Assembly: GCF_015831355.1 (NCBI RefSeq)
Contig: NZ_JADWYR010000002.1
Span: forward strand, 1,426,001 to 1,490,000
Source of the DNA: Panacibacter microcysteis
Lineage (GTDB): Bacteria > Bacteroidota > Bacteroidia > Chitinophagales > Chitinophagaceae
Length of the DNA: 64,000 bases
Direction: 5' to 3'
Below are positions 1 to 9,312 of the stretch, piece by piece. Position 1 is the first letter of the stretch. Each line of letters begins with the position of its first letter. Under the pieces are notes generated by a model that did not search any database, had not been told where the DNA came from, and saw only the letters and a list, made by a program, of their open reading frames with translations. The position numbers and the translations under genes were made by a program.

Positions 1-1687
1 GGCAGATCCTGCTGTCTTTGAAAATGACATCTTCGGTTTTAGCCTTACCAAAAGTGGTGTTGCCTGCCTGCTTTATTTGTTTGAGTATTTTCTTCTTCAG
101 TTCATTGGCTGCCACCACTATACCGGAACTTGTTGAGGCAGTCACCGAAGAACCACCCTGGAACATGGAAAAAGGATAGCTGCTGTTGCCATAGTTGAAG
201 ATGATATCCTCCATAGGCAGGCCAAATACATCAGCCGCAATCTGCGTCATAATGGTATAGGTACCCGTACCAATATCTGTAACCGCATTATTGATCTCAA
301 TTTTACCTTCGGTAGTAAGCATGGCTGCCACCCTCGATGGAAACTGGAACGCATCCCATATACCGGTTGCCATTCCATAACCCACCAATTTGTTTCCTCT
401 TGTCATGCTGCCGGGCTGCGGGTTTCGCCTGTCCCAGCCAAAATGAGCGGCAGCTTTGGTATAGCATTCCTTTAATGCTTTGCTGGTATAACGCTTACCG
501 GTTGACGGATCTGCCGCTGCATAATTTTTAAGTCTTAATGCAACCGGGTCCATATCAAGTTTATACGCCAGTTCATCCATCATACACTCTATTGCATGCA
601 TTCCGGTGCTGCCACCTGGCGCACGCATATCCAGCGGCGTTGGTACATCGAGCGGAACAAGTTTGTATTCAAACAGTGTATTGGGACAAGGATATAATTT
701 GTGGCTCCATGAAGAAACTGTTTCTGTATAATCTTCGTACTGAGATGTTTCAGAAACGGTTGAGTGGTTCATCGCCATCATAATGCCTTCTTCTGTTGTG
801 CCAAAACGCAGCGACTGTATGCTTTGCGGCCTGTGTGCAAACGCAAACATTTGTTTTCTTTCCAGCACCACACGCACATTACGCTTCATATGCAACGATG
901 CCATCACACACAAAAAAAGCTGGTACTGCGGCCGTAGCCCTGCGCCAAAACCTCCGCCAACAAATGGCGCCAGTACTTTCACGTCTTTGAACTTCAGGCC
1001 AAATATGTTGGCTACAAAAACCTGGCTGTTGATCGTGCCCTGTGTTTTGTCATAGATCGTCAGCTTTCCTTTGCCTTCATACACCGTCGTAGTAGCAAAC
1101 AACTCCATCGGGTTGTGATGCTCTGTTCCATGTGTATAAACTGCTGACGCTTTTACCGGCGCACTTTCGAAGGCCGCCTCAAAATCCCCGGTGGGCGGCG
1201 GTGGTGGCGGTTTTAAAGCTGTTGCCAGTCCTTTTTTTGGTTCTCTCGCTTTTGTGGTATGGTCGGGCAGGTATGTATCTGCATGTACTGATTCATAATC
1301 GATTTTTACAAGGGTCGATGCGTACCGTGCAGTTTCATAATCGTTGGCCAGCACCAATGCTACAGGCTGCCCGAAAAAATGAACGGTTGTATCGCGTAAC
1401 GGTTTTAATACCATACCGGGCGGCGCATCCATGTCTGCATATTGAATATCAAACCACGCAAGCTTTGTGCGGTTGTTGTGTGTTAATATTTCCACTACTC
1501 CGTCAACAGCCATCGCCTTGTCTATATCAATATTTGTAATGGTACCTTTAGCTATTGTACTGCATACTACGTAACCATATAGCAGGTCGGGCACTTCATA
1601 TTCTGCGGCATATTTTGCGGTACCTGTTACTTTCTGTTTTCCTTCGAGCCTGCTTACAGGCTGCCCGGTAAATGATGCTTTGGTCAT
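1..1687 (-). CDS. xanthine dehydrogenase family protein, molybdopterin-binding subunit (3' end outside window)
   Basis: Catalytic molybdenum-cofactor subunit of an aldehyde oxidase/xanthine dehydrogenase-type hydroxylase of the three-subunit YagR class. The reading frame opens at the ATG ending at 1687 (MTKASFTGQPVSRLEGKQKV) and stays open for 562 codons to the left edge, so the C-terminal part (roughly 170 residues by family length, from memory) is missing. The N-terminus has the family start pattern (RLEGKQKVTGTAKYAAE). Further in are a glycine-rich GGFGAG loop (encoded near 940-965), an R-A-P-G motif (near 608-631) and a QGGSS segment near the left end, as expected for Mo-cofactor binding. 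It is last in an operon-like order after the 2Fe-2S and FAD subunits, but a 190-bp gap holding an interspersed repeat separates it from the FAD gene. The substrate cannot be told from sequence. Confidence 0.9.
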   Translation of the reverse strand, partial: MTKASFTGQPVSRLEGKQKVTGTAKYAAEYEVPDLLYGYVVCSTIAKGTITNIDIDKAMAVDGVVEILTHNNRTKLAWFDIQYADMDAPPGMVLKPLRDTTVHFFGQPVALVLANDYETARYASTLVKIDYESVHADTYLPDHTTKAREPKKGLATALKPPPPPPTGDFEAAFESAPVKASAVYTHGTEHHNPMELFATTTVYEGKGKLTIYDKTQGTINSQVFVANIFGLKFKDVKVLAPFVGGGFGAGLRPQYQLFLCVMASLHMKRNVRVVLERKQMFAFAHRPQSIQSLRFGTTEEGIMMAMNHSTVSETSQYEDYTETVSSWSHKLYPCPNTLFEYKLVPLDVPTPLDMRAPGGSTGMHAIECMMDELAYKLDMDPVALRLKNYAAADPSTGKRYTSKALKECYTKAAAHFGWDRRNPQPGSMTRGNKLVGYGMATGIWDAFQFPSRVAAMLTTEGKIEINNAVTDIGTGTYTIMTQIAADVFGLPMEDIIFNYGNSSYPFSMFQGGSSVTASTSSGIVVAANELKKKILKQIKQAGNTTFGKAKTEDVIFKDSRIC

Positions 1688-1735
1688 AAGTGCTCGATAT
1701 ATTTACTAACTCAAAAATCAGTGTATGAAAAAATA

Positions 1736-1790
1736 TTGTTTTGCCGGCTGTAGTGCTAATGGCATCGCCTGTTGTGTCACTCACTTGTAC
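1736..1790 (+). repeat. interspersed repeat, type A, single copy
   Basis: Core GTTGTGTCACTCACTTGTAC at 1771-1790, preceded by GGCATCGCCT and an outer GCCGGC. It lies in the gap between the FAD and Mo subunit genes of the molybdenum hydroxylase. No inverted partner is visible downstream. Confidence 0.8.
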
Positions 1791-1877
1791 GACAGATCAC
1801 AATGCAACAACGAAACTCCATGGCCTGGTTCGTAGATAAGATAATCTTTGTGTTACTACCTGCAAGGCTTATAGTTA

Positions 1878-2897
1878 TTATAATGATGGTTGTGCGCCCG
1901 GCAACTGGCTCTCAGGCTCCAGGGCCATCAATCCACAACGAATAACAGCACGCTTTGCAAGCTCTATTTTAAAATGGTTGTGTTCAAAGCCCTGCGCCCC
2001 TGCCAAAATAATATCTGCCGCATCAGCAAAACTGGCAGCATCTGCGCTTTTACCTTTCAGCATTTCCTCTGCTTCTTTTATGCGCCATGGTTTGTGCGCC
2101 ACGCCGCCAAGTGCTATCCTTGCTTCCGTTATATGGTTTTCATCAAGTTCCAGTGCAATGGCTACAGATACCAACGCAAATGCGTAGGAATGCCTGTCGC
2201 GCAACTTCAGGTAAGCATAATTTTTTGCAAAGCCTTTTGCAGGCAACTCTATACCTGTTATCACTTCTCCGTATTTCAGATTATTGTCTATCTCCGGCGT
2301 ATCGCCCGGCAAGCGGTGAAAATCTTCAAAGCCTATGCTGCGGTTACCTGTAAGACCAGAAACATGCACTGTTGCATCCAAAGCGGCTAACGCCACACAC
2401 ATATCCGATGGAAACACTGCAATACATTGTTCACTGGCACCCAGTATGGCGTGAATGCGGTTGTAGCCTTCTCTGGCCGGGCAACCAGATCCAGGGAGCC
2501 GTTTGTTGCATGGTGAATTGGAGTCATAAAAATAATAGCAACGTGTACGCTGTAAAAGGTTGCCGCCATTGGTGGCCATATTACGGATCTGCGGCGAAGC
2601 ACCTGCCAAAATCCCCCTGGACAACAATGGATAACGGCCCTCTATCACAGGATGGTAAGCCGTTTCCGCGTTCGTCATTAAAGCGCTCAGTAAAACGCTT
2701 CCATCTTCGTTTTCCTTTATCCCTTTTTCTCCTGAAATACCATTAAGATCAATCATCACAGACGGATGCAGGAGATCGTATTTCCAGAGGTCTATAATGT
2801 TGGTACCGCCGGCCACATAAACTGCCCCGTCTGTAGTATTGCTTTTATCAAAAGCTTCATCTGCTGTTGCAGGGTGCAGGTAATCAAAATTATTCAT
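1878..2897 (-). CDS. xanthine dehydrogenase family protein, FAD-binding subunit
   Basis: Medium subunit that carries electrons between the 2Fe-2S subunit and FAD in the same molybdenum hydroxylase. It is 339 residues from the chosen start. The N-terminal stretch MNNFDYLHPATADEA, the GGTNIIDLWK segment and the NLLQRTRCYYFYD segment fit the YagS-type FAD_binding_5/CO dehydrogenase flavoprotein fold. An in-frame ATG exists 12 nt upstream (2909), but GGAGG sits 5 nt before the ATG at 2897, so that is preferred. The start follows the 2Fe-2S stop codon (2890-2892) with a short overlap in another frame, which implies translational coupling. Confidence 0.92.
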   Translation of the reverse strand: MNNFDYLHPATADEAFDKSNTTDGAVYVAGGTNIIDLWKYDLLHPSVMIDLNGISGEKGIKENEDGSVLLSALMTNAETAYHPVIEGRYPLLSRGILAGASPQIRNMATNGGNLLQRTRCYYFYDSNSPCNKRLPGSGCPAREGYNRIHAILGASEQCIAVFPSDMCVALAALDATVHVSGLTGNRSIGFEDFHRLPGDTPEIDNNLKYGEVITGIELPAKGFAKNYAYLKLRDRHSYAFALVSVAIALELDENHITEARIALGGVAHKPWRIKEAEEMLKGKSADAASFADAADIILAGAQGFEHNHFKIELAKRAVIRCGLMALEPESQLPGAQPSL

Positions 2898-3360
2898 TGG
2901 TTCCTCCATCTTTTACTTCCATGATTGCATCTATAATACCTACGTTTGCCCCACAGCGGCACAGGTTGCCGCTCATGAGTTCTTTTACTTCCGTACGGGT
3001 GTTTGCCCGTCCTTCCTGTAGCAACCCTACTGCACTACATATCTGCCCCGGCGTACAATAACCGCACTGGAACGCATCATGTTTAATGAACGCTTCCTGC
3101 AGCGGGTGCAGCACATCTCCTTCTGCCAAACCTTCTATAGTTATAATAGCTGAATTGTCTTTCATTACTGCAAGAGTAAGGCAACTTAAAATGCGTTTAC
3201 CATCGCATAAAACCGTGCAGGCCCCACACTGCCCGTGATCGCAGCCCTTTTTAGTACCTGTTAGTTTTAATCTTTCGCGTAGTGCATCGAGTAAGGATAC
3301 CCATGGCAACACAGACAGCTCGTGTGCTGTATGATTAACTGTTAAATGAATAGTAGGCAT
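2890..3360 (-). CDS. xanthine dehydrogenase family protein, 2Fe-2S subunit
   Basis: Small electron-transfer subunit of the molybdenum hydroxylase, 156 residues. The eight cluster cysteines are all present: C40, C45, C48 and C60 form the plant-ferredoxin-type cluster (GCDHGQCGACTV), and C99, C102, C134 and C136 form the second cluster (CGYCTPGQ and CRCG). No signal peptide or twin-arginine motif is visible, unlike E. coli PaoA (YagT), so a cytoplasmic complex is inferred. It is first in the order 2Fe-2S, FAD, Mo and overlaps the FAD gene. Confidence 0.95.
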   Translation of the reverse strand: MPTIHLTVNHTAHELSVLPWVSLLDALRERLKLTGTKKGCDHGQCGACTVLCDGKRILSCLTLAVMKDNSAIITIEGLAEGDVLHPLQEAFIKHDAFQCGYCTPGQICSAVGLLQEGRANTRTEVKELMSGNLCRCGANVGIIDAIMEVKDGGTNE

Positions 3361-3629
3361 AAAATAATTTAGAAGAGGAATACTCTCCCACCACTATAAT
3401 ATCATGCCATGTATAACAGCGTGTGTTTCATAAAAAATTAAAATGCAGTTTTACGCAAGTACGAAAAAAATGACGCTAACTGTTGCATCTTTTCGCCATT
3501 TACGTTTATGGCACAGCCTGCTTCCCGCAAAACGGCTAGCTAAACCGACGATCTGTTAAATACCGTACGACACACATGTTTACTTATGGTATACAAATTG
3601 AATGCATTCTTTAAACAATCATTGAGATC

Positions 3630-4145
3630 ATGAAGAGCATAAACCATATACCGCAGCAAAAACCATTGATGGAAAAGTTTGCGGGCTACGCAGCCAATAT
3701 TACCGGGAGCACCACTGCCATTGTTATTGCATTCGTTATCATTCTTGCGTGGGCATGCGCCGGCCCTTTCTTTCATTATTCTGAAACATGGCAACTGGTA
3801 ATAAATACGGGCACTACCATCATTACATTTTTGATGGTGTTCCTTATACAAAAGTCGCAAAACAAAGAATCGCTGGCCGTGCAGCTAAAGCTTAACGAGA
3901 TTATTGCCGCACAGGAACGCGCAAGCAACAGGCTGATAGATGTAGAGGGCCTTACAGAAGATGAGTTGAAGACGATTCACCAGTATTATTGTGCGCTGAA
4001 GCAGAAAGCTGAACTCGAAGATTCACTCCAGGAATCTCACTCGATTGAAGATGCGGAGATTAACCACGAGTTTAAACAGGAACAAAGCCTGCACAAAAGA
4101 AAAAATAAGAAAGCAAATACACAGCAGCATCGCAAAGGCGCATGA
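3630..4145 (+). CDS. low affinity iron permease family protein
   Basis: A 171-residue membrane protein with two hydrophobic segments (about residues 28-48 and 54-74) followed by a soluble, charged C-terminal tail. The sequences KFAGYAANITGSTTA and FLIQKSQNKE are typical of the low-affinity iron permease family (PF04120), which is widespread in bacteria as a small two-helix protein. Actual iron transport by bacterial members is poorly supported, so the name is a family label. It stands alone on the + strand between genes on the opposite strand. The tail after residue 140 is lysine- and glutamine-rich and probably disordered. Confidence 0.8.
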   Translation: MKSINHIPQQKPLMEKFAGYAANITGSTTAIVIAFVIILAWACAGPFFHYSETWQLVINTGTTIITFLMVFLIQKSQNKESLAVQLKLNEIIAAQERASNRLIDVEGLTEDELKTIHQYYCALKQKAELEDSLQESHSIEDAEINHEFKQEQSLHKRKNKKANTQQHRKGA

Positions 4146-4193
4146 CCGTGCAATATCGACGTGGCTGTTCACTGCTGAGCAGCGCTACCAGGC

Positions 4194-4250
4194 GTACAAG
4201 TGAGTGACACAACCACAGCTTCATTGAAATACCGCTGCCGGTTACATTAT
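4194..4250 (-). repeat. interspersed repeat, type A, single copy (reverse)
   Basis: Reverse-oriented core at 4194-4213 (GTACAAGTGAGTGACACAAC), with the outer end CTGCCGGTTACATTAT at 4234-4250. It fills the gap between the convergent iron permease-like gene and ligD. Confidence 0.8.
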
Positions 4251-4259
4251 CTTTTATAT

Positions 4260-6911
4260 TTACCCGTTTTCTTCAAACTGTAGCAGCAGCTTGTCCAGAG
4301 CTTTCTGCATATCGATGCCTTTGCCCAGCACCTTTTTGAAAATGTCACCTTCATGCTTTAAACGATCCATCATATTGGCGATAGTAAAGGACCTCATTTG
4401 CAATCCCTTTTTTACTTCTTCCCAATGTAACGGTGCCGAGACTGTGCCGCCTGGCTTGGGTCTTGCGGAATAAGGTGCTGCAAGGGTAGCCTGTGGCCTG
4501 TTCTGCAGGAAATCCAAATACAGCTTGCCTTTGCGCAGCCTGGTAGCACGTTCAATACTCGTAAAACGAGGCAACTGTGCATGCACCAGTTTAACAATTA
4601 CCCGGGCAAATTCTTTTGATTGCTCATAGGTATATTTTGCACCGAGCGGAATATAAATATGCATGCCCGTTGAGCCGGAAGTCTTTACATAGGATGTAAT
4701 GTTGGCGCTGTCTAACACCTGCTTTGTAACAAGCGCCGCTTCTATCACCTGCTCAAAAGGATTGTTATCAGGATCAAGGTCAATGATACACCAGTCAGGC
4801 TCGTTGGGCTTTTGTACGCGACTACTCCACGGGTTGATCTCAATGCAACCAAGCGATGCCATGTACAAAAGGTCTTCTTCATTTGTACAGACCAGGTATT
4901 CCTTGTCTTTGTTGTCGGCATCGCTTCGATAAGGAAATGTTTCCAGCCATTCCGGGGCCTTGCCCGTTACATCTTTCTGGTAAAAACTTTTACCATCAAT
5001 ACCGTTTGGATGCCGGTTTAACGATTGTGGCCGGTCTTTTAAATAAGGTAGCATATATGGCGCCACCTGGTAGTAATAATTGATAAGGTCGCGTTTTGTG
5101 TATTTTTCTTTGGGCCAAAAAATCTTTGACAAATTGGTGAACTTCAATTCATGTTTATTGATCACCCGAACCTGGGTCTCGTCCGTGGGATTCAATAACG
5201 TTTTACGCTTGCCTGCAGCAACAGGTTTGATCATTTTTTGTTTGTCAATTACAGATGATGCTGCTGTAAGCCGTTTTGCAGGCAAAGGTTTTTCCTCTTT
5301 TACGTCGGCAGCTTTCTTATCATCCCGCATACCTTCAAATGATGGATGACGCATTACGCCATCACCGGTGATTTCTGTATACGAAACCTCACAAACCAAT
5401 GCAGGCTTAAGCCACGTAACAGATGCCTTCGGCGGGTGAGGCCTGAAGCGGCTGGGTTTGTTTACATCGGGCTCGGTATCAAAAGGGCTCGTTTTCCTTA
5501 TGAGCGGCTTAAATGTTTTCATCATCTGCTGCTGCATTTGTTCATTGAAACCCGTACCTATCTTGCCGGTGTAATGAAGCGTTCCATCCCTGAACACACC
5601 AACCAATAAAGCACTGAATAATTTCGAACTGTCTTCATTGTTTGTATAGCCACCAATCACCACTTCATGCCTTGCCTGCACTTTTATTTTTAACCATTCC
5701 CTCGATCTTGCACCGGGTGCATACAAAGACTCCTTTTTCTTGGCTATAATACCCTCCAGGTGCATTTTCGAAGCAGCATCAAAAAATTCGATACCAGACG
5801 TTTCGAATGCGTTGCTTATCCTGATGCTTTCATTTTCGGTAATGGTCTCCATTAACTTTTGCCTGCGCACTGTAAGCGGCAACTGCAGCAACTCTTCGCC
5901 ATTGAGCCACAATATGTCAAACACGTAAAACAATAAAGTGCCATCTGCTTCGCTGCGCCAGTTTTGCAAATCACCAAATTTCGAAATACCTTCTTCACCG
6001 GCTACAATTACTTCCCCATCGAGCACAGCATTGACCTTCAGTTGACCAAGCGCCGTGTGCAACGGATAAAATTTTTCGTTGAATGACTTGTTGTTTCTCG
6101 ATTTCAATTCCACCGAGCCATCGTTCACATAAGCAATACACCTGTAACCATCCCACTTTATTTCGTAAATCCATCCCGGTTCATCAAAAGGTTTGTCTGT
6201 CAACGTTGCAAGCATCGGCTCTATGTTTACAGGTACTGAAAAAGCAGCCTTTTTAGCCGGCTTTTCCTGTAACTTCTTCGGTTTGTCTTTTACAGTCGTT
6301 CCGGGATCAATCGTTTTCCTGCTGTATACTTTTCCAGGATTTTTTTCTATCTGCAGGAGTGTTTTGCCAGATACAACAGATTTATCTTTCCTTGTAATAT
6401 CTGTATCTTTTGCGTACTTGTCTTTTGCCTTCATCAGCAGCCAGCTGTTTTCTCCCTGGTAAGCAGATTTAACCAGTGCATACTCGCCTTTCAGTTTTTT
6501 GCCGTGCATTATAAAGACCAGCTTACCCTTGCGCAACTGCTGCAGCAGGTCTTTTTCCGCTTCCTTTTTTGTAGCGTGCTTCGTCATTGGCTCGTAAGTG
6601 CCTTCATCCCACACCATTACGGTTCCGCCACCATACTGGCCCTTTGGTATAATACCTTCAAAGTCCTTGTAATCGTACGGGTGATCCTCCACCATCATCG
6701 CCAGCCTTTTCACTGAGGGGTCAACAGACGGGCCTTTCGGAACAGCCCAGCTTTTTAAAACGCCATCCATTTCCAGGCGAAAATCATAATGCAGGTGCGT
6801 TGCATCATGCTTTTGTATTACAAATTTCAATGTAACGTTTTCGGGTTTGCCACCTTTTGGCTCCGGCGTTACTTTAAAAGAACGCTTTTTCCGGTATTGC
6901 GCAAGACTCAT
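4260..6911 (-). CDS. ligD: ATP-dependent DNA ligase D (phosphoesterase-ligase-polymerase)
   Basis: Multifunctional end-joining enzyme of 883 residues. Domain order is an N-terminal 3'-phosphoesterase (about 10-180; HDATHLHYDFRLEMDG), an ATP-dependent ligase (about 225-530; motif I is YEIKWDGYR with the adenylated lysine near residue 252), and a C-terminal primase-polymerase (about 600-880; IDLDPD and SGSTGMHIYIPL). The frame stays open upstream to 6992, but those 27 extra codons run through an interspersed repeat and do not look like LigD, whereas MSLAQYRKKRSF at 6911 is a typical start. No Ku gene, the usual partner, lies in this window. The linker between phosphoesterase and ligase is lysine-rich. 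Confidence 0.95.
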   Translation of the reverse strand: MSLAQYRKKRSFKVTPEPKGGKPENVTLKFVIQKHDATHLHYDFRLEMDGVLKSWAVPKGPSVDPSVKRLAMMVEDHPYDYKDFEGIIPKGQYGGGTVMVWDEGTYEPMTKHATKKEAEKDLLQQLRKGKLVFIMHGKKLKGEYALVKSAYQGENSWLLMKAKDKYAKDTDITRKDKSVVSGKTLLQIEKNPGKVYSRKTIDPGTTVKDKPKKLQEKPAKKAAFSVPVNIEPMLATLTDKPFDEPGWIYEIKWDGYRCIAYVNDGSVELKSRNNKSFNEKFYPLHTALGQLKVNAVLDGEVIVAGEEGISKFGDLQNWRSEADGTLLFYVFDILWLNGEELLQLPLTVRRQKLMETITENESIRISNAFETSGIEFFDAASKMHLEGIIAKKKESLYAPGARSREWLKIKVQARHEVVIGGYTNNEDSSKLFSALLVGVFRDGTLHYTGKIGTGFNEQMQQQMMKTFKPLIRKTSPFDTEPDVNKPSRFRPHPPKASVTWLKPALVCEVSYTEITGDGVMRHPSFEGMRDDKKAADVKEEKPLPAKRLTAASSVIDKQKMIKPVAAGKRKTLLNPTDETQVRVINKHELKFTNLSKIFWPKEKYTKRDLINYYYQVAPYMLPYLKDRPQSLNRHPNGIDGKSFYQKDVTGKAPEWLETFPYRSDADNKDKEYLVCTNEEDLLYMASLGCIEINPWSSRVQKPNEPDWCIIDLDPDNNPFEQVIEAALVTKQVLDSANITSYVKTSGSTGMHIYIPLGAKYTYEQSKEFARVIVKLVHAQLPRFTSIERATRLRKGKLYLDFLQNRPQATLAAPYSARPKPGGTVSAPLHWEEVKKGLQMRSFTIANMMDRLKHEGDIFKKVLGKGIDMQKALDKLLLQFEENG

Positions 6912-6919
6912 AAGTATTA

Positions 6920-6971
6920 TTTGGTCAGCAGCATTACTACTATCGCCTGCTGTTGTGTCACTCACTTGTAC
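6920..6971 (+). repeat. interspersed repeat, type A, single copy
   Basis: Core GTTGTGTCACTCACTTGTAC at 6952-6971, preceded by ATCGCCTGCT. It is directly upstream of the ligD start and is the reason ligD appears to have an N-terminal extension. Confidence 0.8.
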
Positions 6972-7027
6972 GTTCAGATCATTTTTCAACAAGGGTTCTG
7001 CCAGCGTTTGTGATATTGCCGGGCACT

Positions 7028-7441
7028 TTACAAAAGCGAGGTCTGCACTCCGCTTTCTGTATGAAAAACGGTCAGCAGCAATATTGTTTCTTCTATAGCA
7101 GTGGCATTAAAAGGCTGGCTGCTGTGTAATACGACAATATTTCCTTTTGTCATATTCTTCTTGCCCTGCGTAGATTCAAAACTGATCATGCCTTCAACCA
7201 CCTGGGCAGTAACAAGCGCATCAACTTCCTGTGGCAACAATGTAGCACCACCTTTCAGCAACATCACAGTAATTGTTACTTCGCCGTTTTTAAAAACCGT
7301 AATCGCATTCCGGTCATTCTTTTCCCACGCTTTTTCTTCCTTTATTTTTGCAATATGCTCCGGAATACTGATGTATAGCTGAGATGCATCCAGTAATCTT
7401 GATCCCTCGGGACGGTTGGCTGTTGCTTCATTGTACTTCAT
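7028..7441 (-). CDS. cupin-like small protein
   Basis: A 137-residue protein without signal peptide or membrane segment. The centre (about residues 50-125) alternates short strands with turns (VTITVMLLKGGATLL, EGMISFESTQGK, GNIVVLHSSQPF), which is the pattern of a single-domain cupin. The usual HxH metal ligands are missing, so metal binding is doubtful. It sits upstream of ligD on the same strand with a gap of about 115 bp, so co-transcription is possible but not shown. The substrate is unknown. Confidence 0.6.
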   Translation of the reverse strand: MKYNEATANRPEGSRLLDASQLYISIPEHIAKIKEEKAWEKNDRNAITVFKNGEVTITVMLLKGGATLLPQEVDALVTAQVVEGMISFESTQGKKNMTKGNIVVLHSSQPFNATAIEETILLLTVFHTESGVQTSLL

Positions 7442-7659
7442 ATAAATAATCTTTTGGTGTTATATAACAGGGAACAATTTTCCTGCCAGTCAGTTTTTGT
7501 TGATATTTCACCCGTTCTTAACCAACTCCTGTTGTGCTCAGGCATTTCTGTACCGGCAGCAGTATTAATTGAACATCACATACATTTTTGACCGGTAAAT
7601 GGTAAGACCAACCACCGGTTGCGGGCTTAAAACCACAGAATGTATTATGGGGTACAGTC

Positions 7660-7689
7660 TTTGACTACCTGTAACAAACAATAGTCAAA
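7660..7689. promoter_or_regulatory. inverted repeat abutting the ndh start codon
   Basis: TTTGACTA at 7660-7667 and TAGTCAAA at 7682-7689 are perfect 8-bp inverted arms with a 14-nt spacer. The right arm ends at the base before the ATG at 7690. It could be an operator or an mRNA hairpin that masks the start region. Confidence 0.4.
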
Positions 7690-9036
7690 ATGGAAACAGG
7701 TAACGCGCTTAATCTTTCGCTCAACGTTCCCGATACAACAAAACCGAGGGTAGTTATAGTCGGCGGTGGTTTTGGCGGTTTATACACGGCGAAAAAGCTC
7801 AGTACAAAATACTTCCAGGTGGTCTTGTTTGACAAACACAATTATCACACATTTCAACCGCTGCTCTACCAGGTAGCTACGGCGGCACTACAACCAGATT
7901 CTATTGTTGGGCCGCTTCGTAAGATCTTCACCAACAGAGACGATTTTCATTTTCGCATGCTAAAGGTGTTGAGTATTAATAATGAAACACAGGAAATAAC
8001 AACCACTGCGGGAAACCTTCATTTCGATTATCTCATCATTGCAACCGGCATGAAGACAAATTTCTTTGGCAACAAAGAGATTGAACAATATGCCTTACCA
8101 ATGAAGACTATTCCGAATGCACTCAACCTGAGAAGCCATTTGATGCAGATGTTTGAGTGGGCTAGCATGACGCAGGATAAAACGCAGCAGGACAAGATAT
8201 TGACTATTGTGCTGGCAGGCGCAGGCCCTACCGGTGTGGAACTGGCGGGCGCATTATCTGAGCTCAGGAAACATGTATTACCAAAAGATTACCCACAGGT
8301 AGATTTTTCAGGAATGAAAATTTACCTCGTAGACGGAATGTCGCGTGTATTGCCACCCATGTCGGAAAAAGCGAGTGCAATAACCCAAAAGACCCTGGAG
8401 AAATTTGGTATCATTATTAAAAACGATACAATGGTGGAAAGCTATGACGGCCGTACGCTCAGGTTCAAATCCGGTGAAACGATAAATACCTATACCGTTA
8501 TATGGTCTGCGGGTGTTACAGGAGAAGCCATAGACGGACTGCACAAAGAATGGATGGAGAGAGGGCGCATTCTTACAGACGTATATTGCAGGGTGACCGG
8601 CAGCAATAATATTTTCGCCATTGGCGATATTGCATTGATGAAAACTACCGCTTACCCCAAAGGACATCCTGGTGTGGCGCAACCTGCTATACAAATGGGC
8701 AAATACCTTGGCAAACACCTGAAAGCTATGCATGAAGGAAAGGAGGTTCCGCCATTTAAATATTTTGACAAAGGCTCGCTTGCCACTATTGGCCGTGGCA
8801 AAGCAGTTGCGGATATCTGGAAGCTTCATTTTGGAGGCCGCCCTGCATGGTGGATCTGGCTTTTTGTACATCTCACTTTTCTCATCACCTTTCGTAATAA
8901 ATTGTTTGTGCTGGTAAACTGGTTTTGGAACTACATTACTTTTGACAAAGGAAACCGGCTTATTATACGACCGTATGTTAAGAGTGGAAACGAATTAGCC
9001 AAACAGGTTTTCAAAGAAAATGAAACGGCAGCTTAA
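7690..9036 (+). CDS. ndh: type II NADH dehydrogenase (NAD(P)/FAD-dependent oxidoreductase)
   Basis: Non-proton-pumping NADH:quinone oxidoreductase of 448 residues that feeds electrons from NADH into the quinone pool at the inner membrane. Two dinucleotide-binding motifs are visible: VIVGGGFGGLYTAK for FAD at about 21-34 and VLAGAGPTGVELAG for NADH at about 178-191. The IFAIGDIA segment near 310 is the second FAD contact. The C-terminus has a hydrophobic, tryptophan-rich stretch (WWIWLFVHLTFLITFRNKL) that fits membrane association. It is a single gene. The cbb3 oxidase encoded further right could be a downstream electron acceptor, which is inference. Confidence 0.9.
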   Translation: METGNALNLSLNVPDTTKPRVVIVGGGFGGLYTAKKLSTKYFQVVLFDKHNYHTFQPLLYQVATAALQPDSIVGPLRKIFTNRDDFHFRMLKVLSINNETQEITTTAGNLHFDYLIIATGMKTNFFGNKEIEQYALPMKTIPNALNLRSHLMQMFEWASMTQDKTQQDKILTIVLAGAGPTGVELAGALSELRKHVLPKDYPQVDFSGMKIYLVDGMSRVLPPMSEKASAITQKTLEKFGIIIKNDTMVESYDGRTLRFKSGETINTYTVIWSAGVTGEAIDGLHKEWMERGRILTDVYCRVTGSNNIFAIGDIALMKTTAYPKGHPGVAQPAIQMGKYLGKHLKAMHEGKEVPPFKYFDKGSLATIGRGKAVADIWKLHFGGRPAWWIWLFVHLTFLITFRNKLFVLVNWFWNYITFDKGNRLIIRPYVKSGNELAKQVFKENETAA

Positions 9037-9312
9037 TAACATCCGGGCCTACACACCGGCATGATCTTTTAAAAGCTTTGTTGTGTGCATGTTTTGAAGT
9101 ATAACAGTAAAGAATATATCTGAAACATTGTTTCTTATTTGCTATACCATTATTAATTGCCTTTCTTTGTAAGGATATATTCTACATTCAGTTCATCCCG
9201 GTTTCATTTTGCCTCATATTTATTTTGTCCCTCTTCTTTCTGGTTCAAATTATCTGGCATAAAGCCACTGGTTATTTACGTACCGGGGTAAGCGTTATCT
9301 TTTAAATCAATT

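Noticed and set aside
3497-3515. CATTTACGTTTATGGCAC and the similar sequence before 53097 as promoter elements
   Set aside because: They do not match TAnnTTTG, and the likeness is short enough to be chance.
6912-6992. 27-codon extension of ligD
   Set aside because: It is made from the type A repeat and has no similarity to LigD, so the start at 6911 is preferred.
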